A stretch of 64,000 nt of DNA from Stutzerimonas frequens. GTDB lineage: Bacteria > Pseudomonadota > Gammaproteobacteria > Pseudomonadales > Pseudomonadaceae. The stretch spans positions 1 through 64,000 of the forward strand of contig NZ_JAMOHM010000004.1 of the NCBI RefSeq assembly GCF_024448335.1, written 5' to 3'. The notes below the pieces were generated by a model. The model saw only the letters and a list, made by a program, of their open reading frames with translations, searched no databases and was not told the DNA's origin. A program made the position numbers and the translations under genes. Below are positions 17,633 to 27,730 of this stretch, piece after piece; positions within the stretch are counted from its first letter, which is position 1; the number at the start of each line of letters is the position of its first letter.

Positions 17633-19417
17633 ATGCTTCGCCTGCTGAGTCTGCTGCTCCTCTTCTGCGTACTACCCGCTAACGCCGGCCTGTTCGACAA
17701 CAAACCCAGCGCGGGCTTCGGCAGCGCGCTGAACAATAGCAGCGACTTCCTGCCGGTACGCGAGGCATTCAGGCTGAGCCTCGTCGAAGCGACGCCCGAG
17801 CGAATCACCCTGCGCTTTGTCGCTGCCGAAGGCTACTACCTCTATCGGCATCGATTCGCCTTCAAGACCGACGAGCCGACGGTCGCCATCGGCGAGCCTG
17901 AGCTGCCCGCTGGTGTGCCCAAGGTCGATGACTATTTCGGCGAGATCGAAGCCTACTACGGCATTGTCGATGTCGAACTTCCGCTGACCAACCCGGACAA
18001 TCGCCCCTTCGTCCTGCAGGTCTCCTACCAGGGTTGTGCCGACAAAGGCCTGTGCTATCCACCGGAAACCGAGTCGCTTCCCATCGGCGATGGCGCCGTT
18101 GCATCCGCCGGAGCGGCCGACAGCGGGCAGGCCAGCGAAGGCGAACTCTCCTGGCGCTCGGTCGCGCTGTTCTTCCTCGCCGGCCTCGGCCTGACGTTCA
18201 CCCCCTGCGTGTTGCCAATGCTGCCGATCCTTACCGGCGTGGTCCTGCGCGGCCAGCCCGGCGGCATGCGCAGCTTCCTGCTGTCGGTGACCTATGTGTT
18301 GCCGATGGCTGGCGGCTTCGCCCTGCTCGGCGCGCTGATGGGCGTGTTCGGTGCCGAGCTGAATCTGCAGGCACGCCTGCAATCGGCGTGGATTCTGGTG
18401 CCCTTCGCCCTGTTCTTCGTGATATTCGCCCTGGCCATGTTCGGTCTGTTCGAACTGCGCCTGCCGCGGGCCCTGAGCGGCCGCCTCGACCGTCTGGCCG
18501 GCAGCGCCCGCGGCGGTTCGTTCACCGGAGCGGCGCTGCTCGGTGCGGTGTCCAGCCTGCTGGTCTCGCCGTGCGTTTCCGCACCGCTGGCCGGCGCGCT
18601 GCTGTACATCAGCGCCAGCGGCGACGCCCTGGGCGGAGGGCTGAAGCTGTTCGCCCTGGGGCTGGGCATGGGCGCACCGCTGGTGCTGTTCGCCACGGGT
18701 GGTGGCGCCCTGCTGCCCAAGAGCGGGCCCTGGATGGTTGGCGTGCGCAACCTCTTCGGCGTGCTGCTGCTGGCGGTCGCGATATGGATGCTCGAGCGCG
18801 TACTGCCCGGCCCCGTCGCCCTGGCGCTCTGGGGATTGCTGGCGGCGGGCAGCGCGCTGTTCCTCGGCACCCTCGAGCTCACCAGCAAGACGCCACGCCA
18901 GAAGCTCGCCCAACTGCTCGGCCTGGCTCTGCTGGTCTACGCCCTGGCCGCCTGGGTCGGCGCACTGCAAGGCGGCTCCGACCCGCTGCGCCCGCTGCCG
19001 ATCGCCAGCAGCTCTGCACCGGGCAGCCAGGTTGGCGAAGGCTGGCACACCATTTCCGCGCCGGCGGAACTGGACGCGCAACTGGCCGCCGCCCGCGCCG
19101 CCGGACAACCATTGATGCTGGACTGGTATGCCGATTGGTGCATCAGCTGCAAGGTTATCGAGCGTGAAGTCTTCGCCAATCCACAGGTGGCTCCGCGCCT
19201 GGCCGACTATCGTCTAATCCGCTTCGACATCACCAAGAGCAATGCTGCCCAACGTAGCCTGCTGGATCGCTACCAGCTGTTCGGCCCGCCCGCCATCCTG
19301 TTCTTCGATGGCAACGGAAAAGAACTGAACGAGGTGCGCGTAGTCGGCGAAATAGACGCCTCCGGCTTTGTCGATCGACTGGATCGAGCGGCGGCTTCGC
19401 TCCAGGCGCCGCGATGA
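17633..19417 (+). CDS. dsbD: Thiol:disulfide interchange protein DsbD
   Basis: DsbD carries electrons from cytoplasmic thioredoxin to periplasmic DsbC/CcmG-type proteins. I start at MLRLLSLLLLFCVLPANA, a signal peptide, 13 codons inside the open frame (594 aa). The N-terminal alpha domain has paired cysteines in GCADKGLCYPP (about 135-141). The central eight-helix region has FTPCVLPMLPIL and VSPCVSAPLAGALLY. The C-terminal thioredoxin domain has WCISCK (about 502). All three cysteine pairs are present. In P. aeruginosa a dsbD copy (dipZ) is likewise upstream of aroQ and accBC. Confidence 0.95.
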   Translation: MLRLLSLLLLFCVLPANAGLFDNKPSAGFGSALNNSSDFLPVREAFRLSLVEATPERITLRFVAAEGYYLYRHRFAFKTDEPTVAIGEPELPAGVPKVDDYFGEIEAYYGIVDVELPLTNPDNRPFVLQVSYQGCADKGLCYPPETESLPIGDGAVASAGAADSGQASEGELSWRSVALFFLAGLGLTFTPCVLPMLPILTGVVLRGQPGGMRSFLLSVTYVLPMAGGFALLGALMGVFGAELNLQARLQSAWILVPFALFFVIFALAMFGLFELRLPRALSGRLDRLAGSARGGSFTGAALLGAVSSLLVSPCVSAPLAGALLYISASGDALGGGLKLFALGLGMGAPLVLFATGGGALLPKSGPWMVGVRNLFGVLLLAVAIWMLERVLPGPVALALWGLLAAGSALFLGTLELTSKTPRQKLAQLLGLALLVYALAAWVGALQGGSDPLRPLPIASSSAPGSQVGEGWHTISAPAELDAQLAAARAAGQPLMLDWYADWCISCKVIEREVFANPQVAPRLADYRLIRFDITKSNAAQRSLLDRYQLFGPPAILFFDGNGKELNEVRVVGEIDASGFVDRLDRAAASLQAPR

Positions 19418-19521
19418 TTTTCCGTGCTTCGTTGCAGGCACTCGAAGCACGCCTTGGGTCGACGAATGATTGCGGGAAACTTCAGACATAATGCAGGCAT
19501 TTCCTTCGATCGCGACATGAC

Positions 19522-19551
19522 TGGACAGTCAGCCCTTGCCTGGGGCATAGT
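19522..19551 (+). promoter_or_regulatory. Candidate aroQ promoter
   Basis: TGGACA (19522-19527) and CATAGT (19546-19551) with an 18-base spacer, followed by a ~60-base leader containing a GC-rich hairpin and, just before the Shine-Dalgarno, AAGAAAAA (19598-19605), which fits the AANAANAA Hfq/Crc motif. Confidence 0.35.
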
Positions 19552-19617
19552 TTTTCACCTCTCGCGACCCGGCCGGTACTTGCCGGATCGGCGCACCAAG
19601 AAAAACAAGGAACCTGC

Positions 19618-20061
19618 ATGGCCACGTTTCTGGTCCTCCATGGCCCGAATCTCAATCTGCTCGGCACTCGCGAGCCCGGCGTCTATGGCGCTGTCACGCT
19701 GGCGCAGATCAACCAGGATCTGGAGCAGCGTGCCCGCGAAGCGGGGCATCATCTGCTACACCTGCAATCGAACGCCGAGTACGAACTGATCGAGCGCATC
19801 CATGCCGCGCGCAGCGAAGGCGTCGATTTCATCCTGATCAACCCTGCAGCCTTCACTCATACCAGCGTCGCATTACGTGACGCATTGCTGGCCGTGAGCA
19901 TCCCATTCATCGAAGTGCACCTGTCCAACGTGCACAAACGCGAACCTTTCCGCCATCACTCCTATTTCTCCGACGTAGCGGTAGGGGTGATCTGCGGCCT
20001 TGGCGCCAGCGGTTACCGACTGGCCCTGGAGGCCGCCCTGGAACAACTCGCTGCTTCCTGA
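19618..20061 (+). CDS. aroQ: Type II 3-dehydroquinate dehydratase
   Basis: AroQ dehydrates 3-dehydroquinate in the shikimate pathway through the type II dodecameric enzyme. The 147 residues include the N-terminal [17 protein letters not shown] with the catalytic tyrosine, the substrate loop [16 protein letters not shown], and the [15 protein letters not shown] region. AAGGA precedes the ATG. It lies between dsbD and accB, as in P. aeruginosa (aroQ1). Its leader carries a possible catabolite-repression motif. Confidence 0.97.
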   Translation: MATFLVLHGPNLNLLGTREPGVYGAVTLAQINQDLEQRAREAGHHLLHLQSNAEYELIERIHAARSEGVDFILINPAAFTHTSVALRDALLAVSIPFIEVHLSNVHKREPFRHHSYFSDVAVGVICGLGASGYRLALEAALEQLAAS

Positions 20062-20129
20062 CGGACACTGATGTGGCTTGAAGAAGCGAGCAGCAATGCC
20101 CTTTGAACTTACCTGGGAGTCAACGCTTC

Positions 20130-20591
20130 ATGGATATTCGCAAAGTCAAGAAACTGATCGAACTGCTGGAAGAGTCCGGTATCGACGAGCTGGAAATTCA
20201 CGAAGGTGAGGAGTCGGTTCGCATCAGCCGCCACAGCAAGCAGGTAGCGATGCAGCAACCGATCTACGCCCATCAGGCACCAGCCGCCCCGGCACCCGCT
20301 CCCGCCGCTGCTGCCGCTCCGGCTGCCGACGCCGCTCCGGCCGCACCCAAGCTGAACGGCACCGTAGTCCGTTCGCCGATGGTCGGCACCTTCTACCGCG
20401 CCTCCTCGCCGGAAGCCAAGCCGTTCGTCGACGTGGGCCAGACTGTCAAGAAGGGCGATATCCTCTGCATCGTCGAAGCCATGAAGATGATGAACCACAT
20501 CGAGGCCGAAACCAGCGGCACCATCGAATCGATCCTGGTGGAGAATGGTCAGCCGGTCGAATACGACCAGCCGCTGTTCACCATCGTTTGA
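20130..20591 (+). CDS. accB: Biotin carboxyl carrier protein of acetyl-CoA carboxylase
   Basis: AccB carries biotin between the carboxylase (AccC) and transferase (AccAD) for malonyl-CoA synthesis. The start is [13 protein letters not shown], preceded by GGGAG, nine codons inside the open frame (153 aa). The N-terminal helix region is followed by an Ala/Pro linker (about 50-77) and the biotinyl domain with the modified lysine in EAMKMMN (about residue 119). The gene ends 17 bases before accC, forming the usual accBC operon. In E. coli AccB autoregulates this operon; I cannot see that here. Confidence 0.97.
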   Translation: MDIRKVKKLIELLEESGIDELEIHEGEESVRISRHSKQVAMQQPIYAHQAPAAPAPAPAAAAAPAADAAPAAPKLNGTVVRSPMVGTFYRASSPEAKPFVDVGQTVKKGDILCIVEAMKMMNHIEAETSGTIESILVENGQPVEYDQPLFTIV

Positions 20592-20608
20592 ACCGCGGAG
20601 AGCCAGCG

Positions 20609-21958
20609 ATGTTGGAAAAAGTACTGATCGCCAACCGCGGCGAGATCGCCCTTCGTGTCCTGCGCGCCTGCAAGGAACTGGGCATCAAGACCGTGGCGGT
20701 GCACTCCACTGCCGACCGTGACCTGATGCACGTGTCGCTGGCCGACGAGTCGGTGTGCATTGGCCCGGCCTCCTCCGCCCAGTCCTACCTGAGCATTCCG
20801 GCGATCATCGCCGCTGCCGAGGTAACCGGCGCCGATGGCATTCACCCCGGCTACGGCTTCCTCGCCGAGAATGCCGATTTCGCCGAACAGGTGGAAAAAT
20901 CCGGCTTCACCTTCATCGGCCCGACCGCCGATGTGATCCGCCTGATGGGCGACAAGGTGTCGGCCAAGGACGCCATGAAGCAGGCCGGCGTCCCCACCGT
21001 TCCCGGCTCCGACGGCCCGCTGCCGGAAGACGAGCAGGAAGCGCTGCGAATCGCTCGCGAAGTAGGCTACCCGGTGATCATCAAGGCCGCCGGTGGTGGT
21101 GGTGGCCGCGGCATGCGTGTGGTGCACAAGGAAGAGGATCTGATCGCCTCGGCCAAACTGACCCGCAACGAAGCCGGCGCCGCCTTCGGCAACCCGATGG
21201 TCTACCTCGAGAAGTTCCTGACCAATCCACGCCACGTGGAAATCCAGGTGCTGGCCGACGGCCAGGGCAATGCGATTCACCTGGGCGATCGCGACTGCTC
21301 GCTGCAGCGCCGCCACCAGAAGGTGATCGAGGAGGCCCCTGCCCCGCTGATCGACGAAGAGGCTCGCCGCAAGGTCCAGGCTCGCTGCGTCCAGGCGTGC
21401 ATCGATATCGGCTACCGCGGCGCTGGCACCTTCGAGTTCCTCTATGAAGACGGCAACTTCTACTTCATCGAGATGAACACCCGCGTGCAGGTCGAGCACC
21501 CGGTTACCGAGATGGTCACCGGTATCGATATCGTCAAGGAAATGCTGCTGATCGGTGGCGGCCAGAAGCTGTCGATCAAGCAGGAAGACGTGGTCATCCG
21601 CGGCCATGCCGTCGAATGCCGCATCAACGCCGAAGACCCGCGCAACTTCATGCCGAGCCCAGGCAAGGTCAAGCATTTCCATGCTCCGGGCGGCAACGGC
21701 GTACGCGTTGACTCCCACCTGTACGACGGCTACTCGGTTCCGCCGCACTACGACTCGCTGATCGGCAAGCTGATCACCTTCGGGGCGAACCGCGATGAAG
21801 CCATGGGCCGTATGCGCAACGCACTGGACGAGCTGATCGTCGACGGCATCAAGACCAACGCCCCGCTGCACCGCGACTTGGTGCGCGACCCCGGCTTCTG
21901 CAAGGGCGGCGTGAACATCCACTACCTGGAGAAGAAGCTGGGTATGGATAAGCACTGA
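20609..21958 (+). CDS. accC: Acetyl-CoA carboxylase, biotin carboxylase subunit
   Basis: AccC carboxylates biotin on AccB using ATP and bicarbonate. The start is [16 protein letters not shown] (449 aa) with GGAG upstream. ATP-grasp features include [14 protein letters not shown] (about 157-170), [30 protein letters not shown] and a C-terminal biotin carboxylase domain. Full length and no defects. Followed by a stem-loop terminator, so accBC end a transcription unit. Confidence 0.98.
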   Translation: MLEKVLIANRGEIALRVLRACKELGIKTVAVHSTADRDLMHVSLADESVCIGPASSAQSYLSIPAIIAAAEVTGADGIHPGYGFLAENADFAEQVEKSGFTFIGPTADVIRLMGDKVSAKDAMKQAGVPTVPGSDGPLPEDEQEALRIAREVGYPVIIKAAGGGGGRGMRVVHKEEDLIASAKLTRNEAGAAFGNPMVYLEKFLTNPRHVEIQVLADGQGNAIHLGDRDCSLQRRHQKVIEEAPAPLIDEEARRKVQARCVQACIDIGYRGAGTFEFLYEDGNFYFIEMNTRVQVEHPVTEMVTGIDIVKEMLLIGGGQKLSIKQEDVVIRGHAVECRINAEDPRNFMPSPGKVKHFHAPGGNGVRVDSHLYDGYSVPPHYDSLIGKLITFGANRDEAMGRMRNALDELIVDGIKTNAPLHRDLVRDPGFCKGGVNIHYLEKKLGMDKH

Positions 21959-21980
21959 GCCACGCTCGGCGCTGTACTGC

Positions 21981-22013
21981 AGAGGCTGCCTTCGGGCGGC
22001 CTCTGTCGTTTCT
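21981..22013 (+). terminator. Terminator after accC
   Basis: A 10-bp stem AGAGGCTGCC/GGCGGCCTCT (one T-G pair) with a TTCG loop, followed by the T-rich GTCGTTTCT. The U tract is modest. Confidence 0.7.
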
Positions 22014-22103
22014 AGCTGGTGTTCGTCGAGCCCAGGCTGGCCGCACAACGCCCCCTCCAGTAAGCTTGCCGGCTTTTACCGCGACCCCATTCGAGAGGCC
22101 TCC

Positions 22104-22985
22104 ATGTCCTGGCTGCAGATCCGACTCGCCATCACCCCCGATCAGGCCGAAGCGCTGGAAGACCAGCTGCTGGATCTGGGTGCGGTCTCCGTGACCTTCA
22201 TGGACGCCGAAGATCAGCCGATCTTCGAGCCGGACCTCGGCACCACCCCGCTGTGGTCGCACACTCATCTGCTGGCATTGTTCGAAGCCGATATCGACGC
22301 GGACGCCCTGCTCGCCCATCTGCAGCTGCTACGTGGCGGCGAGCTGCCCGAGCACCAGGTCGAGGTGATCGAAGAGCAGGACTGGGAGCGCAGCTGGATG
22401 GACAATTTCCAGCCGATGCGCTTCGGCCGCCGCCTGTGGATCGTCCCCAGCTGGCACGTGGCACCCGAGCCCGACGCGGTCAACCTGTTGCTGGATCCCG
22501 GCCTGGCGTTCGGTACCGGCACTCACCCCACTACCGCACTCTGTCTCGAGTGGCTGGATGCCCAGTCGCTGAACGGCCAGAGCCTGCTGGATTTCGGCTG
22601 CGGCTCGGGCATTCTCGCCATCGCCGGCCTTCTGCTGGGCGCCGCGCATGCCGTCGGTACCGACATCGACATCCAGGCGCTGGAAGCCTCGCGTGACAAC
22701 GCCCAGCGTAACGGCATCGCCGAGGAGCGTTTCGCCCTTTATCTGCCCGAGCAATTGCCGCAGGAACCGGCCGACGTGGTAGTCGCCAACATCCTCGCCG
22801 GGCCGCTCGTCTCCCTGGCACCGCAGATCACCGCACTGGTCAAACCGGCCGGGCGGCTGGCGTTGTCCGGAATCCTCGCCGAGCAGGCTGAAGAGGTGCG
22901 TGCAGCTTATGCCGACGCCTTCGAACTCGACCCGACCGCCGAAAAGGATGGCTGGGTGCGCATCAGCGGGACGCGGCGTGGCTGA
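22104..22985 (+). CDS. prmA: Ribosomal protein L11 methyltransferase
   Basis: PrmA trimethylates L11. The 293 residues contain an N-terminal substrate-recognition domain ([20 protein letters not shown]) and the class I SAM domain: [14 protein letters not shown], motif [16 protein letters not shown] (about 163), [13 protein letters not shown], and [12 protein letters not shown]. Alone between accC and a DUF3426 gene on the same strand, in the same order as P. aeruginosa. Confidence 0.96.
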   Translation: MSWLQIRLAITPDQAEALEDQLLDLGAVSVTFMDAEDQPIFEPDLGTTPLWSHTHLLALFEADIDADALLAHLQLLRGGELPEHQVEVIEEQDWERSWMDNFQPMRFGRRLWIVPSWHVAPEPDAVNLLLDPGLAFGTGTHPTTALCLEWLDAQSLNGQSLLDFGCGSGILAIAGLLLGAAHAVGTDIDIQALEASRDNAQRNGIAEERFALYLPEQLPQEPADVVVANILAGPLVSLAPQITALVKPAGRLALSGILAEQAEEVRAAYADAFELDPTAEKDGWVRISGTRRG

Positions 22986-23088
22986 TCCTGCGACCGCAGC
23001 CACATGCTGCACGCCCATGACGGCGGGCCACTGCCGCTTGCCGATCGGCATGCGCTAGACTAGCCGGCACATTTGCGCGGAACCTCGC

Positions 23089-24330
23089 ATGACCAGCTTC
23101 GTCACCCAGTGTCCCCACTGCCGTACCCGCTTTCGCATCGGCCGCAGCCAGCTCCGTGCAGCGCGAGGAGCGGCACGCTGTGGTGCCTGCATGGAGGTAT
23201 TCAATGCCGCACATCATCTGCTGCGCGACGACATCGATCCGACTCGCCCGCTGACGCCGCCGCCCTTGGCCGCAGAGCAGGCGGAACCGGAACCAGGTGC
23301 GATCGCGACTGCTGCCTCGCCCAGCCCGCGCAGCAGTGACGAGACTCTCTGGATCCACGACGACCTGGACCTCGACAGCCTTGACCTGGACGCTGAGCTG
23401 GCCAAGCTGGAGCGCCAAGAGCGCGAGCTGTCTGCCGATCTGAATGCCCTGCGGCACGACAGCCCCGGCACATCGCTCCCTCACGAAGCACCGTCGGACG
23501 AGGTAGCCCCGCAGGATGAAAGCTGGGCCGAGCTCCTGCTCAATGCCGAGCAGAGCGTTAGCGCACGTCGCGCCGATGAGCCGGATGACCCGATCATTTT
23601 CACCCCGGTCTCGGCGGAAACGCCCCGCCAACCCGCCCCCCTGACACCGAGTACCAGCGCGCTGTCGACAGCGAGGGCCCAGCAGGCACGCAACGAGCGG
23701 GTCGAACCGGAGCTGGCACCACCCGAGCAGCCGATGCAGGCGGCCGAAGCGATCGCACCACCACGACGCGAACCGGATCTGCGTGACGAGCCGCTCTTCG
23801 AACTCGCTGACGAACCGCTGCAGCTGGATTGGCAGGAACGCAAGACCCCCTGGCCACGCCGGCTTGGCTGGAGCGCCCTGAATCTGCTGGCGCTGCTGGC
23901 CCTGGGCGCCCAGTACGTGGCGTACAACTACGACGAGCTGTCACGGCAGGCGGCTTACCGCCCCTGGTTCGAACGGGTCTGCCCGACGCTGGGCTGCGAG
24001 CTACCTGCACTCGTCGACATATCGCAGATCAAGAGCAGCAACCTGGTCGTGCGCAGCCACCCCGACTTCACCGGGGCACTGGTGGTTGACGCCATCCTCT
24101 ACAACCGTGCCGCCTTCGCGCAGCCTTTCCCGCTCCTGGAAATCCGCTTCGCCGACATCAACGGCAAGCTGCTGGCGAGCCGCAGCTTCAAGCCCAGCGA
24201 ATACCTCTCGGGCGAGCTTGCCGGGCAAGCACAGATGCCCCCGCAGGTGCCGATTCACATCGCACTGGACATCCTCGACCCGGGCTCGCAGGCGGTGAAC
24301 TACAGTCTGGGTTTCCACTCCCCCGATTGA
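23089..24330 (+). CDS. Zinc-ribbon/DUF3426 membrane protein
   Basis: A 413-residue protein with an N-terminal MJ0042-type zinc ribbon (CPHCRTRFRIG...ARCGACMEVF), a ~210-residue acidic, Pro-rich, low-complexity middle, one transmembrane helix (about 262-282, LNLLALLALGAQYVAYNY) and a C-terminal DUF3426 domain placed outside the membrane. Its function is not established. Conservation between prmA and dusB-fis in pseudomonads suggests a housekeeping role. A long linker between a cytoplasmic zinc ribbon and a periplasmic beta domain could transmit a signal, but that is speculation. Confidence 0.85.
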   Translation: MTSFVTQCPHCRTRFRIGRSQLRAARGAARCGACMEVFNAAHHLLRDDIDPTRPLTPPPLAAEQAEPEPGAIATAASPSPRSSDETLWIHDDLDLDSLDLDAELAKLERQERELSADLNALRHDSPGTSLPHEAPSDEVAPQDESWAELLLNAEQSVSARRADEPDDPIIFTPVSAETPRQPAPLTPSTSALSTARAQQARNERVEPELAPPEQPMQAAEAIAPPRREPDLRDEPLFELADEPLQLDWQERKTPWPRRLGWSALNLLALLALGAQYVAYNYDELSRQAAYRPWFERVCPTLGCELPALVDISQIKSSNLVVRSHPDFTGALVVDAILYNRAAFAQPFPLLEIRFADINGKLLASRSFKPSEYLSGELAGQAQMPPQVPIHIALDILDPGSQAVNYSLGFHSPD

Positions 24331-24440
24331 TACGACTTGCCGATGCGATGGGTCAGCCATCGCGCTGATGGCATATCCATGCCCTCCAGCAAACCACTGG
24401 CGATAAGGCAGCCGCTGTTCAGAATTTGTTCAAAACAGCC

Positions 24441-24469
24441 TTTAACCCGTCATGCGGAGCGGGTATTAT
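24441..24469 (+). promoter_or_regulatory. Candidate dusB-fis promoter
   Basis: TTTAAC (24441-24446) and TATTAT (24464-24469) with a 17-base spacer and a C-rich discriminator. It lies 60 bases before dusB. A GC-rich discriminator fits a stringently controlled operon, as in enterobacterial fis. Confidence 0.4.
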
Positions 24470-24529
24470 GCCCACCCTTTTTTGCAGTCCCGATCGACCT
24501 AACAAGCAGGCCCCAAGCAGGGAATCTTC

Positions 24530-25543
24530 ATGTCAGCGGTGCGCATCGGCCCCTACACCTTATCCAACCGGTTGATTCTCGCGCCCATGGCGGGCGTGAC
24601 CGATCAACCGTTCCGCCAGCTGTGTCGCCGCTTCGGCGCGGCCCTGGTGGTTTCGGAAATGCTCACCAGTGACGTGCGCCTGTGGAACAGCCGCAAGTCG
24701 CGGTTGCGCATGCCCCATGCCGACGAGCCCGAGCCACGCTCGGTGCAGATCGCCGGCGGCGACCCGCAGATGCTCGCCGAAGCCGCACAGCGCAACGTCG
24801 AACTGGGCGCACAGATCATCGATATCAACATGGGTTGCCCGGCGAAGAAGGTCTGCAACAAGGCTGCAGGCTCGGCGCTGATGCGCGATGAGCGACTGGT
24901 CGCAGACATCCTCGAGGCCGTGGTCGCCGCGGTGGATGTGCCGGTGACGCTGAAGATCCGCACCGGTTGGGACCGCCAGAACAAGAATGGCGCAACCATC
25001 GCCGGCATCGCCGAACAGTCCGGCATCGCCGCATTGGCGGTGCATGGGCGTACCCGCGCCGACCTGTATACCGGCGAGGCCGAGTACGACACCATCGCCG
25101 CGATCAAGCAGGCGGTGTCGATCCCGGTTTTCGCCAATGGCGACATCGACTCGCCGCAAAAAGCCGCGCAGGTCCTGCACTCGACCGGTGTCGACGGCCT
25201 GCTGATCGGACGTGCGGCACAGGGTCGCCCGTGGATATTCCGCGAGGTGGAGCATTATCTGCGCACCGGCCAATTGCTGGCGGCGCCAACGCTGGACGAG
25301 ATCGAAAGCACCCTGCTGGAGCATGTGCAGGCGTTGCATGAATTCTACGGCGAGGTGATGGGAGTCCGTATCGCCCGCAAACACGTGGGCTGGTATCTCG
25401 CAACACTGCCGGGCGCGCGGGACTTCCGCGCCCGTTTCAATCATCTGGAAGACAGGGATGCACAGGGCTTCAGCATTCGGCAGTTCTTTGCCGAACAACG
25501 CTCAGGGCCTGGCTCGGTGGATGGAACAGAGGTGGCCGCATGA
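24530..25543 (+). CDS. dusB: tRNA-dihydrouridine synthase B
   Basis: DusB is an FMN enzyme that reduces specific tRNA uridines. The 337-residue TIM-barrel protein has [13 protein letters not shown] near the N terminus, the catalytic cysteine in [18 protein letters not shown] (about residue 104), and [12 protein letters not shown] and [11 protein letters not shown] in the FMN phosphate-binding half. Its stop overlaps the fis start (ATGA), the conserved dusB-fis operon of gammaproteobacteria. Confidence 0.96.
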   Translation: MSAVRIGPYTLSNRLILAPMAGVTDQPFRQLCRRFGAALVVSEMLTSDVRLWNSRKSRLRMPHADEPEPRSVQIAGGDPQMLAEAAQRNVELGAQIIDINMGCPAKKVCNKAAGSALMRDERLVADILEAVVAAVDVPVTLKIRTGWDRQNKNGATIAGIAEQSGIAALAVHGRTRADLYTGEAEYDTIAAIKQAVSIPVFANGDIDSPQKAAQVLHSTGVDGLLIGRAAQGRPWIFREVEHYLRTGQLLAAPTLDEIESTLLEHVQALHEFYGEVMGVRIARKHVGWYLATLPGARDFRARFNHLEDRDAQGFSIRQFFAEQRSGPGSVDGTEVAA

Positions 25544-25860
25544 CGCTGTTGAATGAAACATTGGTAAGTGGAACAACATCCGTGAGTGACAACCTGAACC
25601 TCAAGCAGCACCTGAACACGCCGAGCGAAGCGGGACAGACGCTGCGTGGTAGCGTCGAGAAGGCGCTGCACAACTATTTCGCACGCCTCGAAGGCGCCGA
25701 CGTCACGGACGTTTACAACCTCGTGCTATCCGAGGTGGAAGCACCGCTGCTGGAAACCGTGATGCACTACGTCAAGGGCAACCAGACCAAGGCCTCCGAG
25801 CTGCTGGGTCTGAACCGCGGCACCCTGCGCAAGAAACTCAAACAGTACGACCTGCTCTGA
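25540..25860 (+). CDS. fis: DNA-binding protein Fis
   Basis: Fis is a nucleoid-associated homodimer that bends DNA and activates rRNA promoters in fast growth. The 106 residues include the N-terminal beta-hairpin arm, dimer helices and the C-terminal helix-turn-helix [20 protein letters not shown]. Translationally coupled to dusB. It is a few residues longer than E. coli Fis at the N terminus, as usual in Pseudomonas. A perfect 22-bp palindrome follows the gene. Confidence 0.97.
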   Translation: MTLLNETLVSGTTSVSDNLNLKQHLNTPSEAGQTLRGSVEKALHNYFARLEGADVTDVYNLVLSEVEAPLLETVMHYVKGNQTKASELLGLNRGTLRKKLKQYDLL

Positions 25861-25867
25861 AGCGACC

Positions 25868-25889
25868 GCCGGCAGGCGCGCCTGCCGGC
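25868..25889. repeat. 22-bp perfect palindrome between fis and purH
   Basis: GCCGGCAGGCG/CGCCTGCCGGC is perfectly self-complementary, starting seven bases after the fis stop. RNA would form a strong GC hairpin. There is no T tract, so it may protect or attenuate the fis mRNA rather than act as a simple terminator. Confidence 0.6.
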
Positions 25890-25926
25890 TTCGCGGCCTC
25901 AAGCCTGTAGCCTCTAGGAAACGTCA

Positions 25927-27531
25927 ATGACCGACCAAACCACCCGCCTTCCCGTGCGCCGCGCGCTGATCAGTGTGTCCGACAAGACCGGCGTCGTCGA
26001 TTTCGCCCGCGAGCTCGCCGCCCTCGGCGTCGAGATCCTGTCCACCGGCGGCACCTTCAAGCTGCTGCGCGAAAACGGCATCGCCGCCGTCGAAGTGGCT
26101 GATTACACGGGCTTCCCGGAGATGATGGACGGCCGGGTGAAGACCCTGCATCCGAAGATCCACGGCGGCATTCTCGGTCGCCGCGATCTGGACGGCGCGG
26201 TCATGGCCGAGCACGGCATCAACCCAATCGATCTGGTGGCGGTCAACCTCTACCCGTTCGCCGCGACCGTGGCCAAGCCCGGCTGCACCCTGCCCGATGC
26301 CATCGAGAACATCGACATCGGCGGCCCGACCATGGTCCGCAGCGCCGCGAAGAATCACAAGGACGTGGCCATCGTGGTCAACGCCGAAGACTATGCGGCG
26401 GTGATCGACAACCTGAAGCACGGCGGCCTGACCTACGCTCAGCGCTTCGACCTGGCCCTCAAGGCCTTCGAGCACACCTCCGCCTACGACGGCATGATCG
26501 CCAACTACCTAGGCGGCATCGACCAGAGCGCCGAGACCCTCACCACCGAAGGCCGCAGCCTCTTCCCACGCACCTACAACATGCAGTTCGTCAAGGCGCA
26601 GGACATGCGCTACGGCGAGAACCCACACCAGCAGGCCGCCTTCTATGTCGAGAAGCCGGATGAGGCCAGCGTCGCCACCGCCAAGCAACTGCAGGGCAAG
26701 GAACTGTCTTTCAACAACGTGGCCGACACCGATGCCGCGCTGGAATGCGTGAAGAGCTTCACCAAGCCGGCCTGCGTGATCGTCAAGCACGCCAACCCCT
26801 GCGGCGTGGCCGTGGTGCCGGAGAACGAAGGCGGCATTCGCAAGGCCTATGATCTGGCCTACGCTACCGACAGCGAATCGGCTTTCGGCGGTATCATCGC
26901 CTTCAACCGCGAGCTGGATGGCGAGACCGCACGCGCCATTGTCGAGCGCCAGTTTGTCGAGGTGATCATTGCCCCGAGCGTGTCCGCCGAGGCTCGTGAA
27001 GTGGTGGCCGCCAAGGCCAATGTGCGTCTGCTCGAATGCGGCCAGTGGCCGGCCGAACGTGCGCCGGGCTGGGACTACAAGCGCGTCAACGGCGGCCTGC
27101 TGATCCAGAGCCGTGACATCGGCATGATCACCGAGGCCGACCTGAAGATCGTCACTCAGCGTGCACCCACCGAGCAGGAGATCCACGACCTGATCTTCGC
27201 CTGGAAAGTGGCCAAGTTCGTCAAATCCAACGCCATCGTCTATGCCAAGAACCGCCAGACCGTTGGCGTCGGCGCCGGCCAGATGAGTCGCGTCAACTCC
27301 GCGCGCATTGCCGCCATCAAGGCTGAGCATGCCGGCCTGCCGGTACCCGGCGCGGTAATGGCCTCGGATGCTTTCTTCCCCTTCCGCGACGGCATCGACA
27401 ACGCGGCCAAGGCCGGCATCACCGCGGTGATCCAGCCAGGCGGCTCGATGCGCGACAACGAGGTGATCGCCGCGGCCGACGAAGCAAACATCGCCATGGT
27501 GTTCACCGGCATGCGCCACTTCCGCCACTAA
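25927..27531 (+). CDS. purH: Bifunctional AICAR formyltransferase/IMP cyclohydrolase
   Basis: PurH catalyses the last two steps of IMP synthesis. The 534-residue protein has an N-terminal MGS-like cyclohydrolase domain ([28 protein letters not shown]) and a C-terminal transformylase domain with the catalytic lysine-histidine pair in [10 protein letters not shown] (about 280) and [20 protein letters not shown]. Full length. Followed by purD after about 200 bases. Confidence 0.98.
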   Translation: MTDQTTRLPVRRALISVSDKTGVVDFARELAALGVEILSTGGTFKLLRENGIAAVEVADYTGFPEMMDGRVKTLHPKIHGGILGRRDLDGAVMAEHGINPIDLVAVNLYPFAATVAKPGCTLPDAIENIDIGGPTMVRSAAKNHKDVAIVVNAEDYAAVIDNLKHGGLTYAQRFDLALKAFEHTSAYDGMIANYLGGIDQSAETLTTEGRSLFPRTYNMQFVKAQDMRYGENPHQQAAFYVEKPDEASVATAKQLQGKELSFNNVADTDAALECVKSFTKPACVIVKHANPCGVAVVPENEGGIRKAYDLAYATDSESAFGGIIAFNRELDGETARAIVERQFVEVIIAPSVSAEAREVVAAKANVRLLECGQWPAERAPGWDYKRVNGGLLIQSRDIGMITEADLKIVTQRAPTEQEIHDLIFAWKVAKFVKSNAIVYAKNRQTVGVGAGQMSRVNSARIAAIKAEHAGLPVPGAVMASDAFFPFRDGIDNAAKAGITAVIQPGGSMRDNEVIAAADEANIAMVFTGMRHFRH

Positions 27532-27665
27532 TATCGGCCGTACTCGGACAGGTATCTGCGGCGTTGCCCGACTCTTCCCCATGCTCATTGCCAGAAGGCA
27601 ACTCCGCAGGGGGAAGAATCGGACGCCTTGCATCTACCAGCCCGATTGCGATCTCGGAATTCATA

Positions 27666-27712
27666 AGGATGGATAACGCTTCGCTTATCCACCAAGCGGG
27701 CTACCGGCCCGC
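27666..27712. repeat. Two small hairpins before purD
   Basis: GGATAA-N8-TTATCC is followed directly by GCGGGC-N5-GCCCGC in the spacer between purH and purD. They resemble small extragenic palindromes or a leader hairpin close to the purD Shine-Dalgarno; no PurR-type box was recognised. Confidence 0.4.
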
Positions 27713-27730
27713 CTCCATCGGGAGAGAGAA

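Noticed and set aside
17672-19108. 478-codon minus-strand frame opposite dsbD
   Set aside because: Gln/Ala/Gly-rich antisense translation; all DsbD motifs are on the plus strand.
20549-22048. 499-codon minus-strand frame opposite accC
   Set aside because: Antisense of biotin carboxylase with no recognisable domain.
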